Shown here: piece after piece, positions 28,276 through 36,923 of the stretch | Layout: each line of letters starts with the position of its first letter | How positions within the stretch are numbered: position 1 is the first letter of the stretch | Assembly (NCBI GenBank): GCA_017500825.1 | Contig: JAFVYB010000080.1 | Span: 1 to 64,000, forward strand | Length of the DNA stretch: 64,000 bases | Reading direction: 5' to 3' | From: Myxococcaceae bacterium | GTDB lineage: Bacteria; Myxococcota; Myxococcia; Myxococcales; UBA5297 | Position numbers and translations under genes: made by a program | The notes under the pieces: model-generated | Told to the model about the DNA's origin: nothing | What the model saw: the letters and a program-made list of their open reading frames with translations, nothing else | The model's database searches: none

Positions 28276-29373
28276 TCAGCCGTTGGCCTTCTTGAACTTC
28301 TCCATGAACGCGACGAGCGCTTCGATGTTCTCGACGCTGACCGCGTTGTAGGTCGAGGCGCGGATGCCGCCCACGGCGCGATGGCCCTTGAGGCCGACCA
28401 TGCCGTTTTCCTTGGCCTCAGCCACAAACTTCGCCTCCAACTCCTCGCTCGGCAGGCGGAAGACGACGTTCATGTAGGAGCGGCTCTCCTTCTCCACCGG
28501 CGACTTGTAGAAGTCGCTCATCGCGTCGAGCGCGCCGTAGAGGATTTCGCCCTTCTTGAGGTTGCGGGCGTGGATCGCGTCGAGGCCGCCCATCTCCTTC
28601 ACCCAGGCGAGGACGTTGCGCACCATGTAGATGGCGAACGTCGGCGGCGTGTTGAAGAGCGAGTTGGCCTTTGCGTAGGTCGAATACTTGAGCGTCTTGG
28701 AGAGGTCGGCACGCCCACTTTCGATGAAGTCCTTGCGGGCGATGATCACGACCACGCCAGAGGGGCCGATGTTCTTCTGCGCGCCTGCGTAGGCCATCGC
28801 GTATTTGGAGACGTCGAACTTCTTCCAGATGAAGTCGGAGCTCATGTCGGCGATGAGCGGGACGTTGCCCACATCGGGCGTGTAGTGCCACTGCGTGCCG
28901 TAGATGGTGTTGTTGGTCGTGTAGTGGGCGTAGGCCGCGCCCGCGTCGATTTCGATTTCCGACTGCTTGGGAACGCGCGTGAACTTGCCGTCGACCTCGG
29001 TGTTCACCGCCTCGCGCACACTGCCGACCATGCCGCCGAGGGCCTTGACTTCGCTGAGGGCCATCTTCGACCAGTGACCGGTGGTCAGGTAGTCGGCGCT
29101 CTTACCCTGGGGCAGGAAGTTGAGCGGGATGAGGCTGAACTGGAGGTGCGCGCCGCCCTGCATGAAGAGGACATCGTGCGTCGCGGGCACGTCGAGGAGC
29201 TCGCGCATCAGGGCGATGGCCTCATTGTGGACCGCGTCGTAGTCCTTGCCGCGGTGGCTGTGCTCCATGATCGACATCCCGGAGTTGCCCAACTCGGTGA
29301 ACTCCTTCTGGGCGCGTTCGAGGGCGGGGAGGGGAAGGCCGGCGGGACCGGCGTTGAAGTTGATGACGCGCAT
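28276..29373 (-). CDS. serC: Phosphoserine aminotransferase
   Basis: PLP enzyme that converts 3-phosphohydroxypyruvate and glutamate to phosphoserine (serine synthesis; also serves pyridoxal phosphate synthesis in some bacteria). The N-terminal [10 protein letters not shown] motif is characteristic. The cofactor lysine is Lys200 in [10 protein letters not shown], and Asp176 in ADMSSD pairs with the pyridine nitrogen. 365 residues. Two ATGs six bases apart exist; the downstream one (29373) is spaced correctly from GAGGAG, so it is preferred. No serA or serB is adjacent. Confidence 0.96.
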   Translation of the reverse strand: MRVINFNAGPAGLPLPALERAQKEFTELGNSGMSIMEHSHRGKDYDAVHNEAIALMRELLDVPATHDVLFMQGGAHLQFSLIPLNFLPQGKSADYLTTGHWSKMALSEVKALGGMVGSVREAVNTEVDGKFTRVPKQSEIEIDAGAAYAHYTTNNTIYGTQWHYTPDVGNVPLIADMSSDFIWKKFDVSKYAMAYAGAQKNIGPSGVVVIIARKDFIESGRADLSKTLKYSTYAKANSLFNTPPTFAIYMVRNVLAWVKEMGGLDAIHARNLKKGEILYGALDAMSDFYKSPVEKESRSYMNVVFRLPSEELEAKFVAEAKENGMVGLKGHRAVGGIRASTYNAVSVENIEALVAFMEKFKKANG

Positions 29374-29383
29374 GGACATGTCT

Positions 29384-29421
29384 CCTCAAAGAAGAGCCGC
29401 CCAAAGAAGACTCGGGGCGGC
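29384..29421 (-). terminator. Hairpin with T-rich tail between two minus-strand genes
   Basis: GCCGCCC at 29396-29402 pairs with GGGCGGC at 29415-29421, followed on the minus strand by TCTTCTTTG. It lies downstream of the helical-repeat gene and reaches into the serC leader, so it may be a terminator or an attenuator of serC. Confidence 0.45.
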
Positions 29422-29554
29422 GGGTTGGTAGGGAGGTGTTGGGGGCCAAAAGCGCGGCGCGGTTTGCCCCGAATCGGCACTGCCCGCAAGCGATATTCAG
29501 GCGTGGTTCAGAGTGGAGTCTGGCGTCGATTTGGCGCTTTGACTCGGGCGGCTG

Positions 29555-30376
29555 TCAGGCGCGGCGAGTGGTTGATTCGGGTTCGTGTGACGGTGACCGC
29601 TCGGCTTCAGGCGCACGCGAAAGCTCTCGTTGCCGGATGATGTGTCGCGCCGTGGCGCACAGGGAGGCCTTCAGCTGGCCGTCTCCGGCGATGGCGCGCA
29701 GATCCTCAGTCGCCAGATGGGGCAAAAGGCGGGCGGCGAGCTCGGCGGGCGCGCACGGATTCAACGCGATGGCCCTGCGGACCGCCATGCGGACGCCCCA
29801 GCGCGGCGAGGCGAAGATCTCGACGAGGACCTCGGGACGCACTGGCCGACGGGCCGCGACGCGCACGACGAGCGCCTCTGTCAGGCGGGGGTTGAGGAGG
29901 AGTTCGCGAATGACGCGCACATCTCCCTGCGCCGCGAGGCGGGCCATGCGTTCGGGGTCGGCGCGCCTGGCCAGGGCTTTTTGGTGTCCGAGCGAGAGCG
30001 CGCCAATCTCGGGATCGTGCGGCGGCACAAACTCGCAGGGTGTCTTCTCCGCTTCGGGCGTCTCGGCGAGAAGTCCCGCCGCCAGGGGGAGGCGCAGGTC
30101 GCTCGCGGTCTGCCTGAGCGCGTCACGGCTCTTTTGTGAAAGCGCCCTGGCATCGCCGAACTGCAGGGCACGGCTCATGGCGGTGAGCGCGCGATCCGCC
30201 GCGGGAGAGAGGCTGGCTCGCGTGGCGATCTCCTCCAGCACCTGAACCGCCAGAGGCGCGGAGAGGCTTTGGAGAGCGTTGGCCGCCACGCGATCGGCCA
30301 TGGGTCCAAGTTCCAGGGACGCGAGCGCGGCGATCAGCGCGTCGGCCGTCTGCCGCGCCCCATCCTCCGGATTCAT
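29555..30376 (-). CDS. Helical-repeat protein of unknown function (DUF2336/ARM-like)
   Basis: 273 residues, almost entirely helical, built from Ala/Leu/Arg-rich helix pairs reminiscent of HEAT, ARM or leucine-rich-variant repeats (for example ALVVRVAARRPVRPEVLVEIF and LNPCAPAELAARLLPHLA). No signal peptide, so cytosolic. No catalytic motif. Its ATG at 30376 overlaps the stop of the zinc-finger membrane protein gene as ATGA, so the two are translationally coupled and probably act together. Confidence 0.65.
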   Translation of the reverse strand: MNPEDGARQTADALIAALASLELGPMADRVAANALQSLSAPLAVQVLEEIATRASLSPAADRALTAMSRALQFGDARALSQKSRDALRQTASDLRLPLAAGLLAETPEAEKTPCEFVPPHDPEIGALSLGHQKALARRADPERMARLAAQGDVRVIRELLLNPRLTEALVVRVAARRPVRPEVLVEIFASPRWGVRMAVRRAIALNPCAPAELAARLLPHLATEDLRAIAGDGQLKASLCATARHIIRQRELSRAPEAERSPSHEPESTTRRA

Positions 30377-32103
30377 CGCTGCGCTTCCTTGCCCTCGTCC
30401 CAGTGGAAGTTGAGCGTGAGCCCGTCCAGCTTCTCCGGGTGGTCGCGGAAGATGGCGACGACTTCCCGCGTCTGGCCCGGCGCGATGTCCTGCCCGCGCT
30501 TTTGCTGATCCTGGAGCAACAGTTCGAGCGCGCGTTCGTCGGCGATCTCGTAGAGCTCTTCGGGCGTGGCCGATGCCCCGAGGATGACCGAGGTCTGGGC
30601 CACGACAGCGCCTGCCTGACCGACGAGATCGACGCGCACCCGACGGCTCTTTTCGGCCTCGGTGCCGCGGTTGCGGACCTGACAGGTGATGACGAGCAGC
30701 TTTTTGCCTGCCCGCGTCTCGGCCAGCTGGAAGTTTGAGCTGTCGATGAGGAGCTTCGCGCCCTTGTCGCCCCCGTTGATCAGGTGTCCCAGGTTTCGAT
30801 CGAAGAAGCGCTGCACCGGGGCGCGGACCGGCTCATGGAGCGCGACGAGGGCCACGGTCACCAGCACGATTAGGATGCCCAGGACCAGGAAGAACGTGCC
30901 AGCGGCGTTGCCCCTTCTGGGTCCAGGCTCGGCGTTGATCGGCGCGTCTGCGCCTTGCCACTCGGCGGGGCGGCTGGCGTCGCGCGCGGCTTCTGTCTCG
31001 GTCGCGGCGCTGTCCTGGGTGGCGGGTGCCTGCGCTTCCGGCTGGCCTTCGGGCTTGTCACTGGCCTCTGCGGCAGCGGCGGGCGGGGCGATTGTCGTCG
31101 CGATGATGGGCTCAACGTCGATCGACTCAACCGTTTCAACCACGTCAGCGCTGTCGTCTCCCTGGGCCATGGCGCCCTGTTGAGCGTTATCCCCAGCGGC
31201 TGCGTTCGCGGCTTGAGCGCGCTCAGGCGTCGCGTCATCGCTTTCCGGCGCGGGCGTCTCTTTTGCCGCGTCGGCCGCCATGTCGCCCGCGGCGCTGTCG
31301 ACAGCCACCTCTTCAAACATCTCCTCGACGCCATTCATCGCGTCGGGCGCTTCCTCCGCGCTCGCCGGTGACTCGGGAACCGGCAGGCTCGGGGGCGTGG
31401 GCGACTCGCTCGCTGCCATTTCAATTTCAGACGAGCTCGGCATGGTCTGTGGCGCGCTGTCCGACATCGAGAGCGCTGGCCCTGACGATACCGGAGAGAC
31501 CGATTCTGGCGCGGTTGGCGCGGCGGGCGCTTCCACTGTCGGCAGCGAAGAGGCGGGCAGGGGCGGGATGGACGGCGCTGGCATCGGCGCGGGCGGAACA
31601 GCATTCGCGCGCATCTGCGCCTCAAACAGCGAGGCGGCCATGGCGTCGTTGGCGGTCGCGCTTTCCTCCGGTTGGCTGCCCTGGCCAAAGAGCTGCGTCG
31701 AGTTGGCGGCCGGCGATGGCGTGTGGAGCTCGGCGGCGTGAGGCTCCTCGGTCCGAGGGTCGCCAAACAGCGCGGTGCCTCCCACACCCACCGGCGCGTT
31801 GACCGGTGCGCCCATCGCGCTGTCGAGAGAGGACGCTGCGACCTGTTGTTCCTCGAACGCGGTCACCCGACGCATGGCCTCGGCGGCACGCAAATCGTCG
31901 GCGCCGGGCATGGGCTGGGGCGGAACCGACGACACAGCCACGGGCGGGACAGGAAGGGGCGGCGTTGCGGGCGCCGGGGCGGCGGGACGGCGCACGCGCA
32001 GAACGGTTTTGCATTTGGAGCAGCGCAGCTTGAGCCCATCTTCGGGGATTTGTTCGTCTGCCACGCGCAGGCGGGATTTACAGGTCACGCATTGAACGAT
32101 CAT
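30373..32103 (-). CDS. Zinc-finger (MJ0042-type) membrane protein with DUF3426-like C-terminus
   Basis: 576 residues in three parts. An N-terminal MJ0042-type zinc ribbon (Cys5, Cys8, Cys28, Cys31) is followed by a low-complexity Pro/Ala/Glu-rich linker of about 350 residues. A single membrane helix at about 404-426 leads to a C-terminal beta-rich domain like DUF3426, with LLVITCQVRNRGTEAE as its core. The linker and zinc ribbon should face the cytosol and the C-terminus the periplasm. ATG 32103 has GGGAGGAG. Overlaps the next gene by ATGA. Function unknown; the architecture is common in myxobacteria. Confidence 0.8.
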   Translation of the reverse strand: MIVQCVTCKSRLRVADEQIPEDGLKLRCSKCKTVLRVRRPAAPAPATPPLPVPPVAVSSVPPQPMPGADDLRAAEAMRRVTAFEEQQVAASSLDSAMGAPVNAPVGVGGTALFGDPRTEEPHAAELHTPSPAANSTQLFGQGSQPEESATANDAMAASLFEAQMRANAVPPAPMPAPSIPPLPASSLPTVEAPAAPTAPESVSPVSSGPALSMSDSAPQTMPSSSEIEMAASESPTPPSLPVPESPASAEEAPDAMNGVEEMFEEVAVDSAAGDMAADAAKETPAPESDDATPERAQAANAAAGDNAQQGAMAQGDDSADVVETVESIDVEPIIATTIAPPAAAAEASDKPEGQPEAQAPATQDSAATETEAARDASRPAEWQGADAPINAEPGPRRGNAAGTFFLVLGILIVLVTVALVALHEPVRAPVQRFFDRNLGHLINGGDKGAKLLIDSSNFQLAETRAGKKLLVITCQVRNRGTEAEKSRRVRVDLVGQAGAVVAQTSVILGASATPEELYEIADERALELLLQDQQKRGQDIAPGQTREVVAIFRDHPEKLDGLTLNFHWDEGKEAQR

Positions 32104-32156
32104 TTGGAGCTCCTCCCGGCTCGTTGGTCTCGATGTCTCGGCAATGCCGAAATGAT

Positions 32157-32185
32157 AAAAAAACGGGCGCCTTATAGAGAGGCGC
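32157..32185 (-). terminator. Terminator-like hairpin in the zinc-finger gene leader
   Basis: GCGCC at 32067+100 offset, that is 32167-32171, pairs with GGCGC at 32181-32185. On the minus strand the stem is followed by CG and seven T residues. No gene ends just upstream (the tRNA has its own terminator), so this is a candidate leader attenuator. Confidence 0.55.
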
Positions 32186-32473
32186 TTCTTTTGCGCAAAC
32201 ACTTTCAGGCCATTTTTAAGCCTTTGATTTTGCAGGCGCGTCCTCAGGAACACGCGCATGGCCGTTGAGACGTTGCGGGCCTGCCAGACAGCTGTCGAGC
32301 GCTCGATGTATTTGTTTTCGACAGACGGAAAATAATTGTTTCGCGGCATTGTCGAGTTTTGGTGATGGTTAATCTTTTTTTGAATAAATTTTTTAATCCT
32401 GATTTGTTTTAAAAATCGCGTGTTTTGTTGTCGCGTTATTTGTGTGGAGTGTTTTTGGGGTGTTTAAAGCTAT

Positions 32474-32509
32474 AAAAAAGCCCCTCGATAGTTGGCGTTT
32501 ATCGAGGGG
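32474..32509 (-). terminator. Intrinsic terminator after tRNA-Gln
   Basis: CCCCTCGATA at 32481-32490 pairs perfectly with TATCGAGGGG at 32500-32509. On the minus strand a C and six T residues follow. It lies 23 bp beyond the tRNA 3' end. Confidence 0.93.
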
Positions 32510-32531
32510 CGCGTTGGAATGAATGAATTGT

Positions 32532-32602
32532 CTGGGGCACTAGGATTCGAACCTAGATAAGAGGATTCAAAGTCCTCGGTCCTGCCATTAGACGATGCCC
32601 CA
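32532..32602 (-). tRNA. trnQ: tRNA-Gln (anticodon TTG)
   Basis: 71-nt cloverleaf on the minus strand. The 7-bp acceptor stem TGGGGCA/TGCCCCA (32602-32596 with 32539-32533) is perfect. The anticodon stem GAGGA/TCCTC encloses loop CTTTGAA with anticodon TTG, and the T arm contains GGTTCGAATCC. The discriminator base is G, usual for tRNA-Gln. CCA is not encoded. It has its own promoter-like sequence upstream and a strong terminator downstream, so it is transcribed as a single gene. Confidence 0.96.
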
Positions 32603-32659
32603 AGAGGTGTTGCTGCCGCGCTTTGGCGAGCCTGGCAGGCGGTCCCAAAGCGGCGCGCG

Positions 32660-32688
32660 CTCTTAGTGCAGCGATGGGCGGAATGCAA
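32660..32688 (-). promoter_or_regulatory. Probable sigma-70-type promoter of tRNA-Gln
   Basis: On the minus strand TTGCAT (32688-32683) and TAAGAG (32665-32660) are separated by 17 bp. Transcription would start about 50 bp before the tRNA. Confidence 0.4.
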
Positions 32689-32712
32689 GACTCAATGCGG
32701 GGACTTTTGGGG

Positions 32713-34128
32713 TCAGCAGGCCTGTCGCGGCACGAGCAGATCTGCGAGCGCCTCCAAGTCGGCGAGGCAGGCGACGGTGGCCACGCGGGTGCAGCGTTTT
32801 TCGTAGCGCCAAAGCTCGCAGTCACTCTCGGCCCAGCGCGATTTGGGTTCGGGCGTGATCCACAAAAGCCTGCCTGTGCGGCGCGCGATGTCGTCCAGGG
32901 CGTCCAGGCCAGGATCGCTGTAGTTGCCGCGGCCGTCGCCGATGACGAGCAGGGTGGTTCGGCGTCCCAGGGCGGCTGATTCACGCGCGGCGAGTTCGGC
33001 GAAGACGCGGCCGTAATGAGAGTTGCCGCCAAAATCGATGGCTTCGCTCAGTCGCCTGAGGTCGCCGCCGCGCCGCGGATCGACATCCTTGATGAGGTGG
33101 GTGACCTCGCGCAGCTCGTTGACGAAGACAAAGGTTCGGGTGCGGGCAAAGAGCGACTGGATGGTGGTGGCGAAGAGCAACATCGTGCGCGCCGTTGGCC
33201 GGACTGAGTCGGACAGGTCGCAGAGAATGACGAGCTCGGGTCTGCTGGCGCGCCGCCGTCGAAAAGCGAGCCTGGGCCAGCCATCGCAGAGGCCCGCGTT
33301 GCGGCGCAGGGTTGTTCGCACGTCGAGTCGTCCGCGCCTCGCCTGTCGCCTGCGGCAGGTCAGGCGTGTTTTCAGCCGTTCGGCCAATCGGCGCACCGCT
33401 CGGGTGACGATGGCGAACTCCTCGGCGTCGAGCGCCATGAAGGGTTGTTCGGCGAGGTCGGGCGATTCGCCGTGGCGCGCTCGCAGTCGGACCTCTTGCG
33501 AAACCCACTCGGCGGCGGCCCTCTCGACGCGTTTGAGAACGTCTTTGAGCGCGCGGTTGGTCAGGTCGATCGCCTCGTCGGACAGTCCCCTGGCGGTGAG
33601 GTGGTGGGCGATCTCGGCGAGTTCCTGGCGCGTCGCGTCCATGCCTGCGCGTTTCAGGAGGCGTCGGGCGAAAAATCCCTGCTGCGCGGGCCCGTCCAGC
33701 TTGGAGAAGTCGAGGTGAAGGGCCGCCTGACGCAGACACGCGAGGAGCGCCGCCCCATCGCCATCCAGCGCCGCGCGCGACAGTTCGCTGAGGGCAAGGG
33801 CGTGTTTTTGCAGGGCAGTGGCCAGGCGTTCGAGTTCGCCGCGTTCGAGCCACCCGGCGCGCTCAATGGCTTTGGCCGCCGACTCTCCCAGGGCGTCCAG
33901 CAGTCGCGCCGCGCCATCGAAATAGAGATCGAAAATCCGCTCGAAGCGGGCCTGATGGCGCTGCCGTTTGATCAGCGTCGCGGCGAGGGTGGCGCGCAGG
34001 CGTTCGCGATCGTCGAGGCCGACAAGGGCGATGGCCTGGGCCGCGTCGATGAGTTCGGCTGTCGAGACGGGTATGCCGTTTTGCCTCAGGAGCGCGGCCA
34101 GATGGACGAGGTGAGCGTCGAGGGTCAT
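32713..34128 (-). CDS. CoxE-like VWA-domain protein
   Basis: 471 residues. The helical N-terminal half (about 1-290) is followed by a von Willebrand factor A domain whose metal site DLSDS (Asp304, Ser306, Ser308) is intact. The arrangement matches the CoxE/PF05762 group, which normally works beside a MoxR-type AAA ATPase to insert metals or remodel complexes. No such ATPase gene is in the window. ATG 34128. It follows the RlmD gene by 23 bp, so the two may be co-transcribed, although no functional link is known. Confidence 0.85.
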   Translation of the reverse strand: MTLDAHLVHLAALLRQNGIPVSTAELIDAAQAIALVGLDDRERLRATLAATLIKRQRHQARFERIFDLYFDGAARLLDALGESAAKAIERAGWLERGELERLATALQKHALALSELSRAALDGDGAALLACLRQAALHLDFSKLDGPAQQGFFARRLLKRAGMDATRQELAEIAHHLTARGLSDEAIDLTNRALKDVLKRVERAAAEWVSQEVRLRARHGESPDLAEQPFMALDAEEFAIVTRAVRRLAERLKTRLTCRRRQARRGRLDVRTTLRRNAGLCDGWPRLAFRRRRASRPELVILCDLSDSVRPTARTMLLFATTIQSLFARTRTFVFVNELREVTHLIKDVDPRRGGDLRRLSEAIDFGGNSHYGRVFAELAARESAALGRRTTLLVIGDGRGNYSDPGLDALDDIARRTGRLLWITPEPKSRWAESDCELWRYEKRCTRVATVACLADLEALADLLVPRQAC

Positions 34129-34151
34129 GGCGGCTTGGCCTCGGGCGGACC

Positions 34152-35498
34152 TCAGGGGGCGCTCGGGCGCGGATGCGGGGGGCGTCTTTCGCGCTCAAAG
34201 ACCATCACGCCTTCGAGGTGGACGGTCTGCGGAAACATGTCGAAGGGCCGGGCGAAGGTCGGCTGGTAGCCGGTGGCGACGAGCGACTGGGCGTCGCGTG
34301 CCAGCGTGACCGGATTGCACGAGACATAGACGACGCGATGGACGTCGAGCGCCTCTGCCACCGCTGCGATGCCGGGGGCGCCACCGCGCGGTGGATCGAG
34401 CAGGAGCGCGTCAAAGCGCATGCCGGATCGGGCCAGGTCACGGGCTTGCCGGATGGCATCGCCGACGATGAACCGCACATGGCCGAAGGACGCCTCGCGC
34501 GCCGACTGTCGGGCGAGTTCCAGCGCGCCCGCGCACATCTCGATGGAGACGAGCGCCTTCACGCGTTCGGCCAGGGCCAGGGTGAAGTTGCCGCTGCCGC
34601 CGTGAAGCTCCAACACGCGTTCGGCGCCTGCCAGTCGCTCGACGACCTCCGAGACGAGCAGCGCGTTGGCCTGGGGGTGGGCCTGGGCAAAGAGATCCGG
34701 GCGCGTGCGCAGGATCGCGCTTGTCGAGGAGGGGGCGCGCCGCTGGAGCACTGGTTTGCCAAAGAGGGGGGTGACTCGGCCATTGACCACGGCCAGGGCG
34801 CCATCGAGCGCGGCGTGTCGGGCGAGTCGGGAGAGGCGGCGTTCGGCGTCGTCGCTCAGCCGTTCGAGAAAAAAAGCGGCGCTCACGCGCGACGCGTCAC
34901 AGGCCAGGGCCACATCGACGCAGCCGCGCGGCAGACGCCAAGACTCGGACTTCTCCGCGAGGAGGGTCTGGAGGGTTGTCAGGGCTGCGCTGAGCTTGTC
35001 GTCGAGGAGCGGACAGGTGTTCACGGCCACGACGGCGTGAGAGCGCTTTTGCGAGAAACCGAGGCGTCCGCCGCTGACATGGAGCGTGGCGCGCGCGCGG
35101 TAGCGGAGGTCCTGGCTGGCGTGGGCCAACGGGCGCGTTTCGACGCCGTCGAGCAGCTGCCCGAGCGCCTGGGCAAACATCGCGGCCTTGGTCGTTCGTT
35201 GGCGGCGCGGCGCGACGTGCAACCACTGACAACCGCCACAGACGCCGGCGTGTGGGCAGGCTGGCGGGAGGCGATCGGGCGCTCGCGAGAGAATGTCGAG
35301 CAGTCGTCCCTGCGTCGGAGCGCGGACAGGTCCTGCGGGAATCGCCACGCGCACGCGTTCGCCTTCAATCGCGCCCGGAACAAAGACCGCAGCGCCCTGA
35401 ATGTGGCCCACGCCATCGCCGGCGGGCGCAAACCCCTCGATGTCGAGGTCGACGACGCGCTCGTCGGACGCGGCTGATTCAGAAAGGACGGCGCTCAT
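34152..35498 (-). CDS. rlmD: 23S rRNA (uracil-C5)-methyltransferase, RlmD/RumA family
   Basis: SAM-dependent methylation of a uridine in 23S rRNA (U1939 in E. coli). The N-terminal TRAM domain (about 15-72) is followed by four cysteines for a [4Fe-4S] cluster (Cys81, Cys87, Cys90, Cys162) and a Rossmann methyltransferase domain with LELHGGSGNFTLAL. The catalytic cysteine is Cys394 in SCNPVTLARD. 448 residues, ATG 35498. The family also contains RlmC and TrmA relatives; the iron-sulfur cysteines favour RlmD, but the exact uridine is inferred. Confidence 0.9.
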   Translation of the reverse strand: MSAVLSESAASDERVVDLDIEGFAPAGDGVGHIQGAAVFVPGAIEGERVRVAIPAGPVRAPTQGRLLDILSRAPDRLPPACPHAGVCGGCQWLHVAPRRQRTTKAAMFAQALGQLLDGVETRPLAHASQDLRYRARATLHVSGGRLGFSQKRSHAVVAVNTCPLLDDKLSAALTTLQTLLAEKSESWRLPRGCVDVALACDASRVSAAFFLERLSDDAERRLSRLARHAALDGALAVVNGRVTPLFGKPVLQRRAPSSTSAILRTRPDLFAQAHPQANALLVSEVVERLAGAERVLELHGGSGNFTLALAERVKALVSIEMCAGALELARQSAREASFGHVRFIVGDAIRQARDLARSGMRFDALLLDPPRGGAPGIAAVAEALDVHRVVYVSCNPVTLARDAQSLVATGYQPTFARPFDMFPQTVHLEGVMVFERERRPPHPRPSAP

Positions 35499-35530
35499 CG
35501 CTGGCAGCCTCGCAGGCGTCGAACGACGAC

Positions 35531-35929
35531 TCAGGCGTTCGTCTTGGTGCCCAACGTCTCGTTGAGCGCGGGCAGGGTCGGGATCAGCGCCTGGACAATT
35601 TGCTCGATGCGCGCGGCGGTCGCCTCATCCACGTCGAGAAATTCAATGCCCATGCCGGGCGCGGCGCCGCTGACCTGACTTACCGCCTTATCCAACGCGC
35701 GCGTCACGCGACCTGCGACCTCAAAGGGATCTCCCAGGCCGGGCAGCGAAACGATGAGCCTCAGTTCCGTGCCGACCGGCAGCACTTCCGCCGTGTTCAC
35801 AAAGAGGCCGACGCGGGAAAAGTTGAGGGCGCAGCTTGATGTGAAGTCGCGGCCATCGGCCCGGTAGGCGACCAGGATCTCGTGGTGAAGGCGATCGGCC
35901 CTGCGCTTGTTCGGCTGTTCATCTGCCAT
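35531..35929 (-). CDS. PilZ-domain protein (TIGR02266-like)
   Basis: 132 residues, a single PilZ-type domain. The segment NFSRVGLFVNTAEVLPVGTELRL and the ending MGIEFLDVDEATAARIEQIV fit the Myxococcus paralogous TIGR02266 group. The c-di-GMP RxxxR motif is only partly evident (RRADR near the N-terminus), so nucleotide binding is possible but not assured. ATG 35929 has GAGG upstream. It lies between RlmD and the mglBA genes, with about 340 bp of AT-rich DNA before it that must hold its promoter. Confidence 0.82.
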   Translation of the reverse strand: MADEQPNKRRADRLHHEILVAYRADGRDFTSSCALNFSRVGLFVNTAEVLPVGTELRLIVSLPGLGDPFEVAGRVTRALDKAVSQVSGAAPGMGIEFLDVDEATAARIEQIVQALIPTLPALNETLGTKTNA

Positions 35930-36271
35930 GGTCTGGACCTCGGAGTGTGAGGGGAGGCGGCGCGCCCTGAAAGGGAGTGCTCTGTCAATGGAACGCCAGA
36001 AGAGGGCGGAACGTTCGATCTGGCGCATGTGGAAAATAGGCGGAGATTTAATCGGAGAATGAATTGTTTATTCAAAAACAGATGGGGGAGTGTTTTGTTT
36101 TTTGAGATTGATGAATGGAATGGAGGTTTGATTATAAAAGACCGATAAAAGAGAATATTGAAGAATAGTGCGCCATGTCGCGCGTCTGGAGAATCGATGC
36201 TTTCTCAAAACGACAAAGGCACCCCCTGCGGAGTGCCTTGTCGAAAAAATAATCGACGTAAAGAGCTGTCG
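35930..36271. other. AT-rich intergenic region upstream of the PilZ gene
   Basis: No gene recognised. It contains the mglA terminator at 36207-36243 and an AT-rich block at about 36040-36190 with a TATAAT hexamer on the minus strand at 36136-36131, though no good -35 element is seen at standard spacing. Confidence 0.5.
36207..36243 (-). terminator. Intrinsic terminator after mglA
   Basis: CGACAAAGGCAC at 36211-36222 pairs with GTGCCTTGTCG at 36233-36243, with one bulged A. On the minus strand TTTTGAG follows. It lies 29 bp past the mglA stop. Confidence 0.75.
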
Positions 36272-36859
36272 TCAGCTGCCTTTACGCAATTCGGTCAGGA
36301 CGAGTTTGGCGACCGCCTTTAACGTCTCGAAAACACCCTCGCCCGTCGGCGCGACCGCATTAAATTCCGGCACCTTATTGGGATTGAGAAGCTCTTGCAG
36401 CTCTTCGAGGGGCGTCACGTTGGGCAAGTCCCGCTTGTTGTATTGAATAACGTAGGGGAGCTTATCGAGGTCGTAACCCTGCTCGGCCAGATTGGAACGC
36501 AGGTTGTCGAGCGATTCGATATTCGCTTCGAGGCGGTCAATCTGGCTGTCGGCGACAAAGACGACGCCGTCGACGCCCTTGAGGATCAGCTTACGCGAGG
36601 CGTCGTAAAAGACCTGGCCCGGCACCGTATAAAGGTGAAAGCGCGTTTTGAATCCACGGATGGTTCCGAGCGCCAGCGGCAGGAAGTCGAAGAAAAGCGT
36701 CCGATCGGTTTCGGTCGCCAGGGAAATCATCTTCCCTTTCGCGTCGGGATTAGTCTTTGCGTAAATATACTGCAGATTTGTCGTCTTTCCGCAGAGGCCG
36801 GGGCCGTAATAGACGATTTTGCAGTTAATCTCGCGGGATGCGTAATTGATGAACGACAT
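36272..36859 (-). CDS. mglA: MglA Ras-like GTPase (polarity and gliding switch)
   Basis: 195 residues, very close to Myxococcus MglA across its whole length. The P-loop GPGLCGKTT (about 19-27), the switch region, and NKRD for guanine recognition are all present, and the C-terminus [11 protein letters not shown] is conserved. MglA-GTP marks the leading cell pole and drives gliding and type IV pilus motility. The gene follows mglB by 64 bp in the usual BA order and ends at a terminator. Its codon use is more AT-rich than its neighbours. Confidence 0.97.
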   Translation of the reverse strand: MSFINYASREINCKIVYYGPGLCGKTTNLQYIYAKTNPDAKGKMISLATETDRTLFFDFLPLALGTIRGFKTRFHLYTVPGQVFYDASRKLILKGVDGVVFVADSQIDRLEANIESLDNLRSNLAEQGYDLDKLPYVIQYNKRDLPNVTPLEELQELLNPNKVPEFNAVAPTGEGVFETLKAVAKLVLTELRKGS

Positions 36860-36923
36860 GCGGCGGACTCGCTCGGAGGTGTTGGCTTCGGTGGTGGACG
36901 GGGTGGCGGGACGTCGTCATTCC

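Larger units (their letters stand above)
32104..32531. other. AT-rich intergenic region between tRNA-Gln and the zinc-finger gene
   Basis: No gene recognised. From right to left it holds the tRNA terminator (32474-32509), an AT-rich stretch around 32340-32470 that is the likely promoter area, and a second hairpin with a run of seven T residues (32157-32185, minus strand) 54 bp before the zinc-finger gene. Confidence 0.55.
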
